From positions 246,375 through 310,374 of the forward strand of contig JAKAKS010000022.1 of the NCBI GenBank assembly GCA_021813405.1: 64,000 nt of DNA. The letters are read 5' to 3'. The notes under the pieces were generated by a model. That model was given only the letters and a program-made list of their open reading frames with translations, had not been told where the DNA came from and searched no databases. Shown here piece after piece: positions 42,630 through 50,750 of the stretch (position 1 is the stretch's first letter; each line of letters starts with the position of its first letter). Source of the stretch: Nitrospirota bacterium (GTDB lineage: Bacteria > Nitrospirota > Thermodesulfovibrionia > Thermodesulfovibrionales > JdFR-88). A program made the translations under genes and the position numbers.

Positions 42630-43517
42630 ATGGAAAGGTTAAAAATACTTGCCCTGCTTCTTTTTCTTTTCCTTGTTGCTGATGTAGGCCGGTATCTTGT
42701 ATTCCCGCGGATTTCCACGCTCGTAAAAACCGCACCCCGTGAATCCGCCTTTATGAAATATCGTGTAAGGCAATGGAGGCGGGACGGTATTAAAAGAAAA
42801 CCGGTGCGGATATGGGTTCCATATTCAAGGATTTCCCCTTACCTTAAAAAAGCAGTCCTGATAAGCGAGGATGACAAGTTCTGGAAAGAGGGCGGATTTG
42901 ACCTGGAAGCCATGCAGAAGGCGGCGGAAAAAGACATGGAGGCAGGCAGGTTCAAATTCGGCGCAAGCACCATTACACAGCAGCTTGCGAAAAATCTTTT
43001 TCTCTCCCCGGCGAAAAACCCCATAAGAAAGATTAAAGAGGCGATACTTACCTGGCGTCTTGAAAAGACGCTTTCAAAAAGAAGAATCCTGGAGCTTTAT
43101 TTGAACTACGTTGAATGGGGCAACGGTATTTTCGGGGCAGAGGCGGCTTCAAGGCATTATTTCGGCAAACCGGCCAGCGCCCTTTCGCCCATGGAGGCGG
43201 CAAGGCTTGCGGCCTGCCTGCCAAACCCTATCCGGTTCAGCCCTGTTGCCCGGAAGGGCTTTGTAGAGCGCCGTTCGCAAACCATCTACAAAATCATGGC
43301 CAGAAGGGGTGTCATTCACCAGGAGCTTGAAAGGACCCTTGCCGGCATTGAAAACGGAGAGCAGCCCGCCATAAACCAGTCTAACGGCCAGCCAGCCGGT
43401 ATCCCCGGCCTTTCAAATTCCGGAGCGCAGCAAGGAGTGGATGCTCCTTCGAACTCCCCCTCTGGAATTAGGAATTTTTCTTATAGAGCTCCAGAGGAAG
43501 CCGGGCCGGCTCCGTAA
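42630..43517 (+). CDS. mtgA: monofunctional peptidoglycan glycosyltransferase
   Basis: 295 residues. One N-terminal transmembrane helix (about 5-25) and a GT51 domain that polymerises lipid II in the periplasm. Catalytic and family motifs are ISEDDKFWKEGGFD (catalytic Glu), FGASTITQQLAKNLFLS, KIKEAILTWRLEKTLSKRRILELYLNYVEWGNGIFGAEAAS. There is no transpeptidase domain. The last 60 residues are a low-complexity Asn/Gln/Pro/Ser tail, longer than in typical MtgA. No ribosome site precedes the ATG. Confidence 0.92.
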   Translation: MERLKILALLLFLFLVADVGRYLVFPRISTLVKTAPRESAFMKYRVRQWRRDGIKRKPVRIWVPYSRISPYLKKAVLISEDDKFWKEGGFDLEAMQKAAEKDMEAGRFKFGASTITQQLAKNLFLSPAKNPIRKIKEAILTWRLEKTLSKRRILELYLNYVEWGNGIFGAEAASRHYFGKPASALSPMEAARLAACLPNPIRFSPVARKGFVERRSQTIYKIMARRGVIHQELERTLAGIENGEQPAINQSNGQPAGIPGLSNSGAQQGVDAPSNSPSGIRNFSYRAPEEAGPAP

Positions 43518-43599
43518 GGGGTAATTTTTCCGTTTCTTTACTTTTTTTGTTACTGTATAATTGATAAGTTTTTAACCAACAACGCCCAAGGAGGGAAAG

Positions 43600-43974
43600 A
43601 TGGCGGTAAAGAAGAAGACAACAGGCAAGACGGCGTCAGCTAAACCTGCAAAGAAGGCCCCGGCAAAGAAGGCGGCCCCGGCTAAAAAAGCCCCGGCGGC
43701 AAAAAAGACGGCTTCCAAGAAAAGGGCGCCCAACCCGGCCTTCATGAAGGCAATGAAGCCCAGCCCCGCTCTGGCCAAGGTTGTAGGTGACAAGGGCTTG
43801 CCCAGGACCGAGGTTATGAAAAAACTTTGGGCCTATATCAAGAAAAACAAGCTGCAGGACGAAGAGAACAAAAGAAATATCAATGCGGACGCCAATCTCG
43901 CCGCGGTCTTCGGAGGCAAGAAGCAGGTGTCAATGTTTGAGATGACCAAGCTGGTCAACAAACACCTCAGCTAA
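43600..43974 (+). CDS. SWIB-domain, histone H1-like DNA-binding protein
   Basis: 124 residues. Residues 1-45 are a lysine/alanine/proline tail (KPAKKAPAKKAAPAKKAPAA), like histone H1 and bacterial AlgP/HC1-type chromatin proteins. Residues 50-124 form a SWIB/MDM2 domain (MKPSPALAKVVGDKGLPRTEVMKKLWAYIKKNKLQD, VFGGKKQVSMFEMTKLVNKHL). Such short SWIB proteins occur in Chlamydiae and several other phyla and are thought to organise or bind DNA. GGAGGG precedes the ATG, TATAAT lies at 43556-43561, and a strong terminator follows. Confidence 0.88.
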   Translation: MAVKKKTTGKTASAKPAKKAPAKKAAPAKKAPAAKKTASKKRAPNPAFMKAMKPSPALAKVVGDKGLPRTEVMKKLWAYIKKNKLQDEENKRNINADANLAAVFGGKKQVSMFEMTKLVNKHLS

Positions 43975-43992
43975 GCCACTTTCCAAAAGGAA

Positions 43993-44020
43993 GGGGGGCG
44001 TTTGCACGTCCCCCTTTTTT
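43993..44020 (+). terminator. rho-independent terminator after the SWIB gene
   Basis: GGGGGGCG, loop, CG and CCCCC are followed by TTTTTT. The stem pairs GGGGnCG with CGnCCCC. Confidence 0.8.
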
Positions 44021-44045
44021 GACCTTTCAGCTGGTTAAGCGCGCG

Positions 44046-44624
44046 CTATTCGCTCAGCCATTTTTTCAGGGTCTGGAGTTCGTCCTCCGATAAGTCCAGC
44101 GCTGGTGTTTCACCAGCTTCCCCTGTAAGCCCGTTCATTACTCGCCACATTTCTGTTTTTACTATCCCGTACTCGTCGGCGAAGGCCTCAAGGTTTGTCT
44201 CCATTGCGGGGATAACCGCTTTGAAGTCCTCAACCGCTTCATCCGCGCGCCCAAGCCTGCTCAGTGCAACTGCGCGGGAAAACCGTACAAATTCCACTTC
44301 AGGCTTTAATTCCAGCGACCTGCTGAAATCCTGAACGGCCTTTTGAAAATCGCCTTTAACCATGTGGGCCATTGCGCGATAATAAAAAGGCCTGTGGCTT
44401 GAACTGTTCTTTTCGATTGCGGAGCTGAAATCCGATATTGCCTCATCCATTTCCTTAAGCCGCAGGTAGGCCGCGCCACGCGCCAGATAGCACATGAACG
44501 GGTCCGCTCCGGCATCCAAAGCCCTGCTGAACGCCTCAACGCCCTCCTTGAACTTGCTTTCGATTAAAAGCAGCTGTCCTTCCTGAAAAGCCGTTTTGGC
44601 ATCTATGTTTTTGACCGCGGTCAT
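44046..44624 (-). CDS. TPR-repeat protein
   Basis: 192 residues with about four to five tetratricopeptide repeats spanning 10-150 (e.g. AFQEGQLLLIESKFKEGVEAFSRAL, PFYYRAMAHMVKGDFQKAVQDFSRSLEL, SRAVALSRLGRADEAVEDF). There is no signal peptide. The C-terminal 40 residues are acidic. TPR proteins are scaffolds, so no specific function can be given. AGGAGGTTAATC precedes the ATG. Confidence 0.8.
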   Translation of the reverse strand: MTAVKNIDAKTAFQEGQLLLIESKFKEGVEAFSRALDAGADPFMCYLARGAAYLRLKEMDEAISDFSSAIEKNSSSHRPFYYRAMAHMVKGDFQKAVQDFSRSLELKPEVEFVRFSRAVALSRLGRADEAVEDFKAVIPAMETNLEAFADEYGIVKTEMWRVMNGLTGEAGETPALDLSEDELQTLKKWLSE

Positions 44625-44814
44625 GATTAACCTCCTTCCGGCTGCTAATCGTTCAGAGCCGGTTTAAAACAACCCTCAATTAAATAATATTACCCGCAGG
44701 GGGCTGGCGCAACCGGGGAAACAGCCGGTTTTTCCTTAAAAACCGTCTTTAAAGGCATGGCTTGGGGGAACTAAAGGGGTATTGCCCGGAGGGATGAAAT
44801 TGGATAAAAATGCT

Positions 44815-45165
44815 CTACTTTCTTCTGAAAATCTCCACCCCCGCGCTCCTTGCAAACCTTAGCGCGCCAGGCTTTTCAACCGTTACCCGGACGGCTTTTA
44901 CATGCTGCTCTGAAAGGCAGATTTTTGCTACCGCTTCGGCCAGGGCCTCAGCCAGCCGGAAACTTGAGTTTTCGGCAAACCGGAGGACCTCTTTTTTTAT
45001 TTTCCGGTAATCAACCGTGTCTGATATGGAATCGCTTGTGCCTGCTTTTTCCAGGTCCGCAAACATGGTTATATTGATCAGCACGTCCTGTTTTTCGCGC
45101 CTTTCTTCTTCAAAGACGCCTATTATGGCGCGGACAAGCAGGTCTTTAATCAGGATGCGGTCCAC
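44815..45165 (-). CDS. folB: dihydroneopterin aldolase FolB (or epimerase FolX-like)
   Basis: 116 residues from a GTG at 45165 with GGGAG 7 bases upstream; a longer TTG start would lie inside the preceding gene. The FolB fold shows RILIKDLLVRAIIGVFEEERREKQDVLINI (substrate Glu), DTVDYRKIKKEV and the C-terminal VRVTVEKPGALRFARSAGVEI with the catalytic Lys. It splits dihydroneopterin to hydroxymethyl-dihydropterin; close relatives act only as epimerases. It is in a short operon with a pterin-type reductase and a carbinolamine dehydratase. Confidence 0.85.
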   Translation of the reverse strand: MDRILIKDLLVRAIIGVFEEERREKQDVLINITMFADLEKAGTSDSISDTVDYRKIKKEVLRFAENSSFRLAEALAEAVAKICLSEQHVKAVRVTVEKPGALRFARSAGVEIFRRK

Positions 45166-45907
45166 GCGTATACTCCCACAGGTGCCGTCCGCCGTCAACG
45201 CGCACCACTTCGCCTGTTATGAATTCGCTGGTTAGCAGAAATACGGCGGCCCCGGCCACTTCTTCCGCAGTGCCAAGCTTTTTAAGCGGCACGGTCTTTC
45301 CCATTTCAAGAAGATACTTCTCGTCTTTTCCGGGTGGTGGAAGGATAAGGCCCGGCGATATCCCGTTTACGGCGATTTCAGGCGCAAACTCTATGGCCAT
45401 CATCCTGGTCATGGTCATCAGCACGTGTTTGCTCCAGATATAGGCCGCATGGTTCCAGTCGTAACCGGTAACCCGTGTGTCTATCAGGTTCAAAATCTTC
45501 CCTTTGCCGTAAAGCCGGGCAAAATCCCTGGCAAGCACGAAAGGGGCCCATGCGTTTAACTCCATGCTCTCATTGAAATCCTTCAGCGCCACATTGTTCA
45601 GGGTGCTGGCTGGAAAAATCGAGGCGCTGTTTACAAGAATTCCCAGGCCGCCGGCCAGATTTCCGGCCTTTTCAACAAGCCCTTCGTATCCGGCGGGCCT
45701 GCCCCCTGCGAAGTCCGCTTTTATGGGCCATGCCCTGCGGCCAAGAGTCTCTATTTCCCGGCAAGTTTCAAGGGCCGCCTTCTGGCTGGCAGAATAGTGC
45801 ACCACTATATCGGCCCCTTCCCTGGCAAGGGCAAGCGCTATGGCCCGGCCAATCCTTTTGGCAGCCCCTGTTACCAGCGCTGTTGTACCAGCCAGGTCCC
45901 GGACCAT
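45146..45907 (-). CDS. SDR oxidoreductase, probable dihydropteridine/monapterin reductase
   Basis: 253 residues. Short-chain dehydrogenase with the NADP-binding TGAAKRIGRAIA (TGxxxGxG variant), NSASIF (NNAG position), and catalytic YIWSK (Y-x3-K). The N-terminal TGAAKRIGR form is typical of pteridine reductase PTR1 and FolM. It lies between folB (20-base overlap) and the pterin carbinolamine dehydratase (2-base gap), so a tetrahydropterin pathway is likely, for example tetrahydromonapterin. General SDR functions cannot be excluded. Confidence 0.75.
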   Translation of the reverse strand: MVRDLAGTTALVTGAAKRIGRAIALALAREGADIVVHYSASQKAALETCREIETLGRRAWPIKADFAGGRPAGYEGLVEKAGNLAGGLGILVNSASIFPASTLNNVALKDFNESMELNAWAPFVLARDFARLYGKGKILNLIDTRVTGYDWNHAAYIWSKHVLMTMTRMMAIEFAPEIAVNGISPGLILPPPGKDEKYLLEMGKTVPLKKLGTAEEVAGAAVFLLTSEFITGEVVRVDGGRHLWEYTRGPHPD

Positions 45908-45909
45908 TC

Positions 45910-46230
45910 TTATTTTATAGCGTCTATCCTTGCGGCCATTATGAAATCGTTTCTGGTAAGCGCATTTACCTTGTGAGTGAAAAAAGTAAGGACCACTTTA
46001 TTGTAGGAAATGTAGATATCGGGATGATGGTCCTGCTGCTCAGCCGCTTCGGCAACCTTGTTTACAAACTCCATTGCCCGCGCAAAGTTTTCGAATTTAA
46101 ATTCCCTCTGAAGCCGCTCGTCCCTTAGCCGCCAGTCCGGGATTTCCGCGGAAAGCCTTGCAGTCTCACTTTTTTGAAGAGGCTGAAGGCATGTCTCTTT
46201 AGGTTCGCATCTTTCTTTCAGAAGTTCCAT
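45910..46230 (-). CDS. phhB: pterin-4a-carbinolamine dehydratase
   Basis: 106 residues from the ATG at 46230, which has GGAGGGG just upstream; the longer frame is not needed. The family core is seen in IPDWRLRDERLQREFKFENFARAMEFVNKVAEAAEQQDHHPDIYISYNKVVLTFFTH, with the HHP triad that binds the pterin. PCD dehydrates the 4a-hydroxy-tetrahydropterin formed by aromatic amino acid hydroxylases, or acts in a moonlighting role. No hydroxylase gene is nearby. Confidence 0.9.
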   Translation of the reverse strand: MELLKERCEPKETCLQPLQKSETARLSAEIPDWRLRDERLQREFKFENFARAMEFVNKVAEAAEQQDHHPDIYISYNKVVLTFFTHKVNALTRNDFIMAARIDAIK

Positions 46231-46255
46231 TTTTACCCCTCCGTGAAAGCCAATG

Positions 46256-46291
46256 GACAAGGCACGGGAAACGCTATTCCCCGGCCTTGTC
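46256..46291. repeat. inverted repeat between tatA and the pterin operon
   Basis: GACAAGGC and GCCTTGTC pair over 8 bp, with inner GGG/CCC pairing. No T-run follows on the minus strand, so it is a weak terminator or an RNA control element. Confidence 0.35.
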
Positions 46292-46299
46292 AAAACCGC

Positions 46300-46512
46300 C
46301 TATTTTTTGGCGGACTGGTCTGCGTGCTGGTCCGCTGGCCGGTCCACTTCCAACTCTTCTTCTTTCTGTCCGGACAATGCTTTTTTGAACTCCTTTATGC
46401 TCCGGCCCAGTCCGGAGCCTATCTCCGGCAGCCTGCCGGGGCCAAACAACAGAAGAGCTAGCGCAAGGATAACCAGAATGTGCATCGGCTGGAAAAGGTC
46501 CCTGAAAAACAT
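46300..46512 (-). CDS. tatA: Sec-independent translocase TatA/TatE-type subunit
   Basis: 70 residues. One N-terminal transmembrane helix (about 8-25, [21 protein letters not shown] with the conserved [10 protein letters not shown] hinge), an amphipathic helix ([12 protein letters not shown]) and a charged tail. TatA multimers form the protein-conducting part of the Tat pathway for folded proteins. TatB and TatC genes are not in the window. GGAGGGTCAG precedes the ATG. Confidence 0.93.
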   Translation of the reverse strand: MFFRDLFQPMHILVILALALLLFGPGRLPEIGSGLGRSIKEFKKALSGQKEEELEVDRPADQHADQSAKK

Positions 46513-46590
46513 ATCTGACCCTCCTTTAATAGTCCTTATGTGTATCTTATAACAAATCCGGCGGGAAGTTTAGAAGAAGGCCCTGCAATA

Positions 46591-47535
46591 TCACCTTGCC
46601 TGCATCAGGGCAAGCTTCTGCCTGATGGCCGGAAGCGCAGCTAGCGCGGCCTTTTCCCCTTCCATTATGGCGTCATCCCGCCTGGAGAAATCCGCCGCGC
46701 CTATCTCACCCACTTTGGGTCTTATCACGATATCCGCCTTGGCCAGCTCGGCGCCGCATATTTTAGAGTACATGATATCCACGGACCTGAGGATGGTGCC
46801 TATGGTTGAAGTTGAGGCGGCCTGGTCCGCATCGGAGGAGATGTCCACTGCTATCACAAAGTTGGCGCCGTATTTCCTGGCCACATCCACGGCAACCGGG
46901 CTGACAACCCCTCCGTCCACATACTGCCTGCCGTTTATCAGTTCCGGCCTGAAGACCCCTGGAATAGAGCAGCTTGCCCTTACGGCCATCCCGGTATTGC
47001 CCCGCCCAAAAACCACTTCGGAGCCGGACTGAAGGTCCGTTGCCACGATATAAAGCGGCACCTTCATCTTTTCAATGGGCGTGTTTTTGACCGCCCTGTT
47101 CACGAAGTCCTGGAGCCTCCGGCCCCTTATGAAGCCGTCGTCGGGAAGTCCGAAATCGGCTATATCGCTTTTCTGAATGGAAAGCGCCAGCTTCTGTATG
47201 TCGAACGGGTTATAGCCGTATGCATAAAGCGCGGCAACAAGGCTTCCGGCGCTGGTGCCGACAATCATGTTTATAGGTATGCCGTTGGCCGCCAGCACCT
47301 TTAAAACGCCTATATGCGCAAACCCCCTGGAGGCCCCAGCCCCAAGCACAAGGGCCACTTTGGGGGCAACGGGCGCGGCTGGTTTTTCCGCTTGCGTGGG
47401 AGCGCAGGAAACCGCTGTCAAAGCAAGAACAAGCAAGCAGGCCGGCAGAAACAGCAGGCTGCGCAAGCCAAGCCCTTCCGGGCCGAAGCTGTTTGATGCC
47501 CCGCTGCGCCGCAAATTCATTTTTCCGCTGCCCAT
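46591..47535 (-). CDS. patatin-like phospholipase (RssA-type), probable lipoprotein
   Basis: About 314 residues, start uncertain (ATG at 47535 or 47520). An N-terminal hydrophobic segment ends in a lipobox-like TAVSC, so it may be anchored. The patatin domain has GAGASRGFAHIG (oxyanion hole), nucleophile GTSAGS (GxSxG) and the catalytic Asp in DGGVVSP. The Ser-Asp dyad hydrolyses acyl chains of phospholipids. It is divergent from homoserine dehydrogenase. Confidence 0.85.
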   Translation of the reverse strand: MGSGKMNLRRSGASNSFGPEGLGLRSLLFLPACLLVLALTAVSCAPTQAEKPAAPVAPKVALVLGAGASRGFAHIGVLKVLAANGIPINMIVGTSAGSLVAALYAYGYNPFDIQKLALSIQKSDIADFGLPDDGFIRGRRLQDFVNRAVKNTPIEKMKVPLYIVATDLQSGSEVVFGRGNTGMAVRASCSIPGVFRPELINGRQYVDGGVVSPVAVDVARKYGANFVIAVDISSDADQAASTSTIGTILRSVDIMYSKICGAELAKADIVIRPKVGEIGAADFSRRDDAIMEGEKAALAALPAIRQKLALMQAR

Positions 47536-47601
47536 AATCTTTAACACCGGCCCAACCCCGGATATAATTTAGTAAAATAAGCCGGGTTTTTTCAAATGCG
47601 A

Positions 47602-47631
47602 TTGCGAACGGTTTGCCCCATGTGATATATT
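47602..47631 (+). promoter_or_regulatory. candidate promoter of hom
   Basis: TTGCGA (47602-47607), 18-bp spacer, TATATT (47626-47631). The start point would be within a few bases of the ATG at 47641, and there is no Shine-Dalgarno sequence. Confidence 0.4.
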
Positions 47632-47640
47632 GAATTCCGC

Positions 47641-48963
47641 ATGCGCAATATCATGAAAAATAAGCAGCCCGTCCGTGTAGGCATAGTAGGGTTTGGCACC
47701 GTAGGCAGCGGCACGGCGCGTATCCTGCTGGAAAACGCGGGGCTCCTGGAACAACGGCTTGGCTTCCCCGTCGTCCTTAAAAAGATCGCGGACCTGGACA
47801 TCAAGCGGGACCGCGGCTTCAAAGTGCCTGCCGGCGTGCTTACCACAAACGCCGCCGATGTAACGGACAACCCAAACATAGACATAGCGGTGGAGCTTAT
47901 TGGCGGGTTAAAGATGGCCAAGAGCATCATGCTGCGGGCGATACAAAACGGCAAAAGTGTTGTTACGGCCAACAAGGCCCTTCTTGCCGAACAGGGCACG
48001 GAGATATTCGAGGCCGCCAGCAAAAGAGGCGTATCAATCGGGTTTGAGGCCTCTGTAGGCGGCGGCATACCCATAATCAAGGCGCTTGGCGAGGGGCTTG
48101 TTGCTAACCGGATAAACGCGGTCTATGGCATAGTCAACGGCACTTCCAATTACATTCTTACCAAGATGACTGACGAGGGCCGCCCGTTCCAGGATGTGCT
48201 TGCCGAGGCCCAGAAGCTTGGCTATGCCGAGGCGGACCCCGCGTTGGACGTTGGCGGTGGGGATTCGGCCCATAAACTCACAATACTTGCTTCCATCGCC
48301 TTCGGGATACCGCTGTCTTATCCCAAAATCCATGTGGAAGGCATAACGGGAATAACCCCGCTTGATATCGCATATGCTTCAGAGCTGGGCTATAAAATCA
48401 AGCTTCTGGCCATAGCCAAAAGTGAAGACGGTGTTGTGGAGCTAAGGGTACATCCGACCATGCTGCCCAAGGAGGCCCTTATCTCCAGGGTGGACGGCGT
48501 GATGAACGCTATTTATGTAAACGCCAAAGAGACAGGGGACACCCTTTACTACGGCAGGGGGGCCGGCGATGTGCCCACGGGCTCCGCCGTGGTCAGCGAC
48601 ATAGCCGATATAGCAAGGGGGCTTGTCTGCGGGGCCTTGCCAAGCCCCGGCCTTATCCAGCCAGCCGGACGGCAGAAGGCCAAAATCAGGGACATGGGCG
48701 ACGTGCGCAGTCTCTATTATTTCCGGTTTACCGCTCTTGACAGGCCCGGCGTCCTTTCAAAGATATCGGGCGTGCTGGGGGAAAATAATATCAGCATAGC
48801 GTCCGTCATTCAAAAGGGCAGGAGCAAGGTAGAGGCGGTGCCGCTTGTAATACTTACCCACATGGCCAGGGAAAAAGACGTAAGAAAGGCGCTTAAAAAG
48901 ATAGACTCTCTCCGCTCAGTGGCCTCCGGAAGCCTTCTTATAAGGGTGGAAGGAAACGGGTAG
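47641..48963 (+). CDS. hom: homoserine dehydrogenase with ACT domain
   Basis: 440 residues. It reduces aspartate semialdehyde to homoserine in the threonine/methionine branch. GIVGFGTVGSG binds NAD(P); ANKALLAEQG, GGGIPIIKAL, GIVNGTSNYILTKM and the catalytic region YAEADPALDVGGGDSAHKL follow. The C-terminal ACT domain (about 350-430, DRPGVLSKISGVLGENNISI) gives threonine feedback control. Upstream in-frame Met codons are close; the ATG at 47641 fits the promoter spacing. Confidence 0.95.
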   Translation: MRNIMKNKQPVRVGIVGFGTVGSGTARILLENAGLLEQRLGFPVVLKKIADLDIKRDRGFKVPAGVLTTNAADVTDNPNIDIAVELIGGLKMAKSIMLRAIQNGKSVVTANKALLAEQGTEIFEAASKRGVSIGFEASVGGGIPIIKALGEGLVANRINAVYGIVNGTSNYILTKMTDEGRPFQDVLAEAQKLGYAEADPALDVGGGDSAHKLTILASIAFGIPLSYPKIHVEGITGITPLDIAYASELGYKIKLLAIAKSEDGVVELRVHPTMLPKEALISRVDGVMNAIYVNAKETGDTLYYGRGAGDVPTGSAVVSDIADIARGLVCGALPSPGLIQPAGRQKAKIRDMGDVRSLYYFRFTALDRPGVLSKISGVLGENNISIASVIQKGRSKVEAVPLVILTHMAREKDVRKALKKIDSLRSVASGSLLIRVEGNG

Positions 48964-48976
48964 GGGCCAAAGCCCC
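48963..48976 (+). terminator. hairpin after hom
   Basis: GGGGC, loop CAAA, GCCCC immediately after the stop codon. There is no T-run, so termination would be weak. Confidence 0.35.
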
Positions 48977-49048
48977 AAACCATTCCTGAAAATCTGCGCG
49001 CAGTTTTAAGCATACCGGGCAGTTTCCATGGCCTTGCAAAAAACCGCT

Positions 49049-49077
49049 TTTAAACTGCCTTTGCCCCCTGCTATAAT
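49049..49077 (+). promoter_or_regulatory. candidate promoter of the nuclease-like/CSD gene
   Basis: TTTAAA (49049-49054), 17-bp spacer, perfect TATAAT (49072-49077). The gene starts at 49127 behind AGGAGGAAGG. Confidence 0.5.
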
Positions 49078-49126
49078 TGAGCCGCATTCAGCTATTTGAA
49101 AACGCGGGCCGTCAGGAGGAAGGTGC

Positions 49127-49891
49127 ATGGTCAATGGCAGACTATGGGAAGAACTGATTATCGCCAAAATGGCTCAAAAATGCGATATCAAAAGAGACCC
49201 CAATATTGATTCGGTTTACAAGCTGGATTTTGTAATCGACAGGTTCAAGGATGTGGCCCGTTCCATGCACATCGGCGTGCAGGTGACTACCAGGCTGGAC
49301 GATATAGGCAAGCAGCGGGAGTTCATCAACGCCAAGGGCAGGGCGCTGTATGTGCCCAGGAGCGTGTACCTGGAGATCGAACCCGATGTGGATGTTTCAA
49401 CGTTTGGAGCGGAATTGTCTTATATAGCGATAGCCGCGTTTGCATTTGGCCTTGAAAGAAAAGGCGCGGACCTGGTGGGCATAAGAATTAAAGGTGACTG
49501 CTCCTACGCTTACTTTGAAGTGGGTAAAAGCACGCGTGCCGCGCAGTTTCCCCGCAAGGGTTACGAGGCCGGCGGCGCCGCAAATCAGGAACGGCCGGAA
49601 CGGCTGGAAGGGACCCTGTTTAAATACGTGTCCGACCGCGGGTTCGGGTTCATCAAAACCGGGCAGAAGGAAGACTTTTTCTTTCATATAAGCGACCTGG
49701 AAGAGGCGCTTAAACAGACGGTTGTCTCCACCCCGATGTCCGGCAGCTATCTGCAAAGCCCGGTAACGGTGTCGTTTCAGCCGGGGGCGCCAAAGAATGA
49801 AAACACAGCCCCTGTCGCACAGGACATCAGGGCCGCCAAAGTGGATGGAAGTACACGGGAACTGGATAACGGAAATGATTTTGTAAATTGA
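49127..49891 (+). CDS. fusion of an unrecognised (nuclease-like?) domain with a cold-shock domain
   Basis: 254 residues. The C-terminal part (about 158-195) is a cold-shock/S1-type OB fold: EGTLFKYVSDRGFGFI and DFFFHISDLEEAL are the RNP1- and RNP2-like motifs that bind single-stranded RNA or DNA. The N-terminal 130 residues are not a known family to me; YKLDFVI, IGVQVTT and DIGKQREFI resemble the D-(x)-Q/ExK arrangement of PD-(D/E)XK nucleases, with Q-V-T in place of E-x-K. This is a guess. A strong ribosome site supports the start at 49127. Confidence 0.65.
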   Translation: MVNGRLWEELIIAKMAQKCDIKRDPNIDSVYKLDFVIDRFKDVARSMHIGVQVTTRLDDIGKQREFINAKGRALYVPRSVYLEIEPDVDVSTFGAELSYIAIAAFAFGLERKGADLVGIRIKGDCSYAYFEVGKSTRAAQFPRKGYEAGGAANQERPERLEGTLFKYVSDRGFGFIKTGQKEDFFFHISDLEEALKQTVVSTPMSGSYLQSPVTVSFQPGAPKNENTAPVAQDIRAAKVDGSTRELDNGNDFVN

Positions 49892-50007
49892 TATTATGAC
49901 GGCCCCCGGTTTTCAAAAGGAGCGGCGGTAAAAGGGGATTAAGGCCCGACTAAACGGAAGAAAAATCAGGCTTCTGGATAATCTGAGAGGGGACATATCT
50001 AAAGGGC

Positions 50008-50691
50008 ATGCCTGAGCACAGGAAACAGGGTAGGGTAAGGCTGGACAGGCCGGTCCAGCTTAACGGGTGCATCAAGGTTACCGGCCTGGATTTGAGCGAG
50101 GGGGGGCTTTATGTCCATACTGGAAGGAACTTCCCCAAGGGCTCCATTATACAAATCAGCATAGAATTTGACAGGGGCTTGTTTAAAGCTGCGGCCAGGG
50201 TTCAGCACTCTGAGCCGGGCGTGGGCATGGGGCTTCAATTCCTGGAACTTGATCAAAACCAGACGGCGATGATACGTGAGTTTCTGGACCTCAGCAAAAA
50301 CCAGCCGCAGGATGGCTCTGGCAAAAAAAAGGTCCTGATTCTCGATGAGGCGCCGGGTTCGTCAAACAAATATAAAAGCAGGCTGGTGCTTGAAGGTTAT
50401 TCCGTCTTTGAAACGGCCGATTGCGATTCGGCCCTGCAGCATCTTGCCAGCGAAGGGGCGGACCTGCTGCTGATAGACCCGTACATGAAACAGACCGACG
50501 GGTTCGAGTTTCTTGCCAGGCTCCGGGCCATTCCGGCGCTGGAAGCGGTCCCTTTCCTGGTGCTTGCCTCCCGGTCCGTCCCGGCCGACATGGAAAAAGC
50601 GAGGGGTTTGGGCGCCCTGGGTTTTGCGGCCAAGTCAACCTTTTCCCCTGTTAAACTTGCAGAACGCGTTAAAGCCATAATCAAGCCTTAA
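50008..50691 (+). CDS. PilZ domain-receiver domain fusion
   Basis: 227 residues. Residues 1-95 form a PilZ domain with the cyclic di-GMP motifs RKQGRVRLDRPV (RxxxR) and DLSEGGLYV (D/NxSxxG). Residues 105-227 form a receiver domain: VLILDEAP (acidic pocket), phospho-acceptor Asp in LLLIDPYM, LVLASRS and AAKSTF (conserved Lys). It has no output domain, so it probably combines cyclic di-GMP binding with phosphorelay input by protein-protein contact. No kinase gene lies beside it, and no strong ribosome site precedes the ATG. Confidence 0.82.
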   Translation: MPEHRKQGRVRLDRPVQLNGCIKVTGLDLSEGGLYVHTGRNFPKGSIIQISIEFDRGLFKAAARVQHSEPGVGMGLQFLELDQNQTAMIREFLDLSKNQPQDGSGKKKVLILDEAPGSSNKYKSRLVLEGYSVFETADCDSALQHLASEGADLLLIDPYMKQTDGFEFLARLRAIPALEAVPFLVLASRSVPADMEKARGLGALGFAAKSTFSPVKLAERVKAIIKP

Positions 50692-50716
50692 AAAGCATCC
50701 TAAGCAAAAAATAAAA

Positions 50717-50744
50717 TTGAAAACGCGCTGAAACGCGCTACAAT
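50717..50744 (+). promoter_or_regulatory. promoter placing the start at the ATG of the outer-membrane protein gene
   Basis: TTGAAA (50717-50722), 16-bp spacer, TACAAT (50739-50744). The -10 ends 6 bases before the ATG at 50751, so the predicted transcript is leaderless. This is the best-supported case, because both boxes are visible. Confidence 0.55.
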
Positions 50745-50750
50745 GGATTT

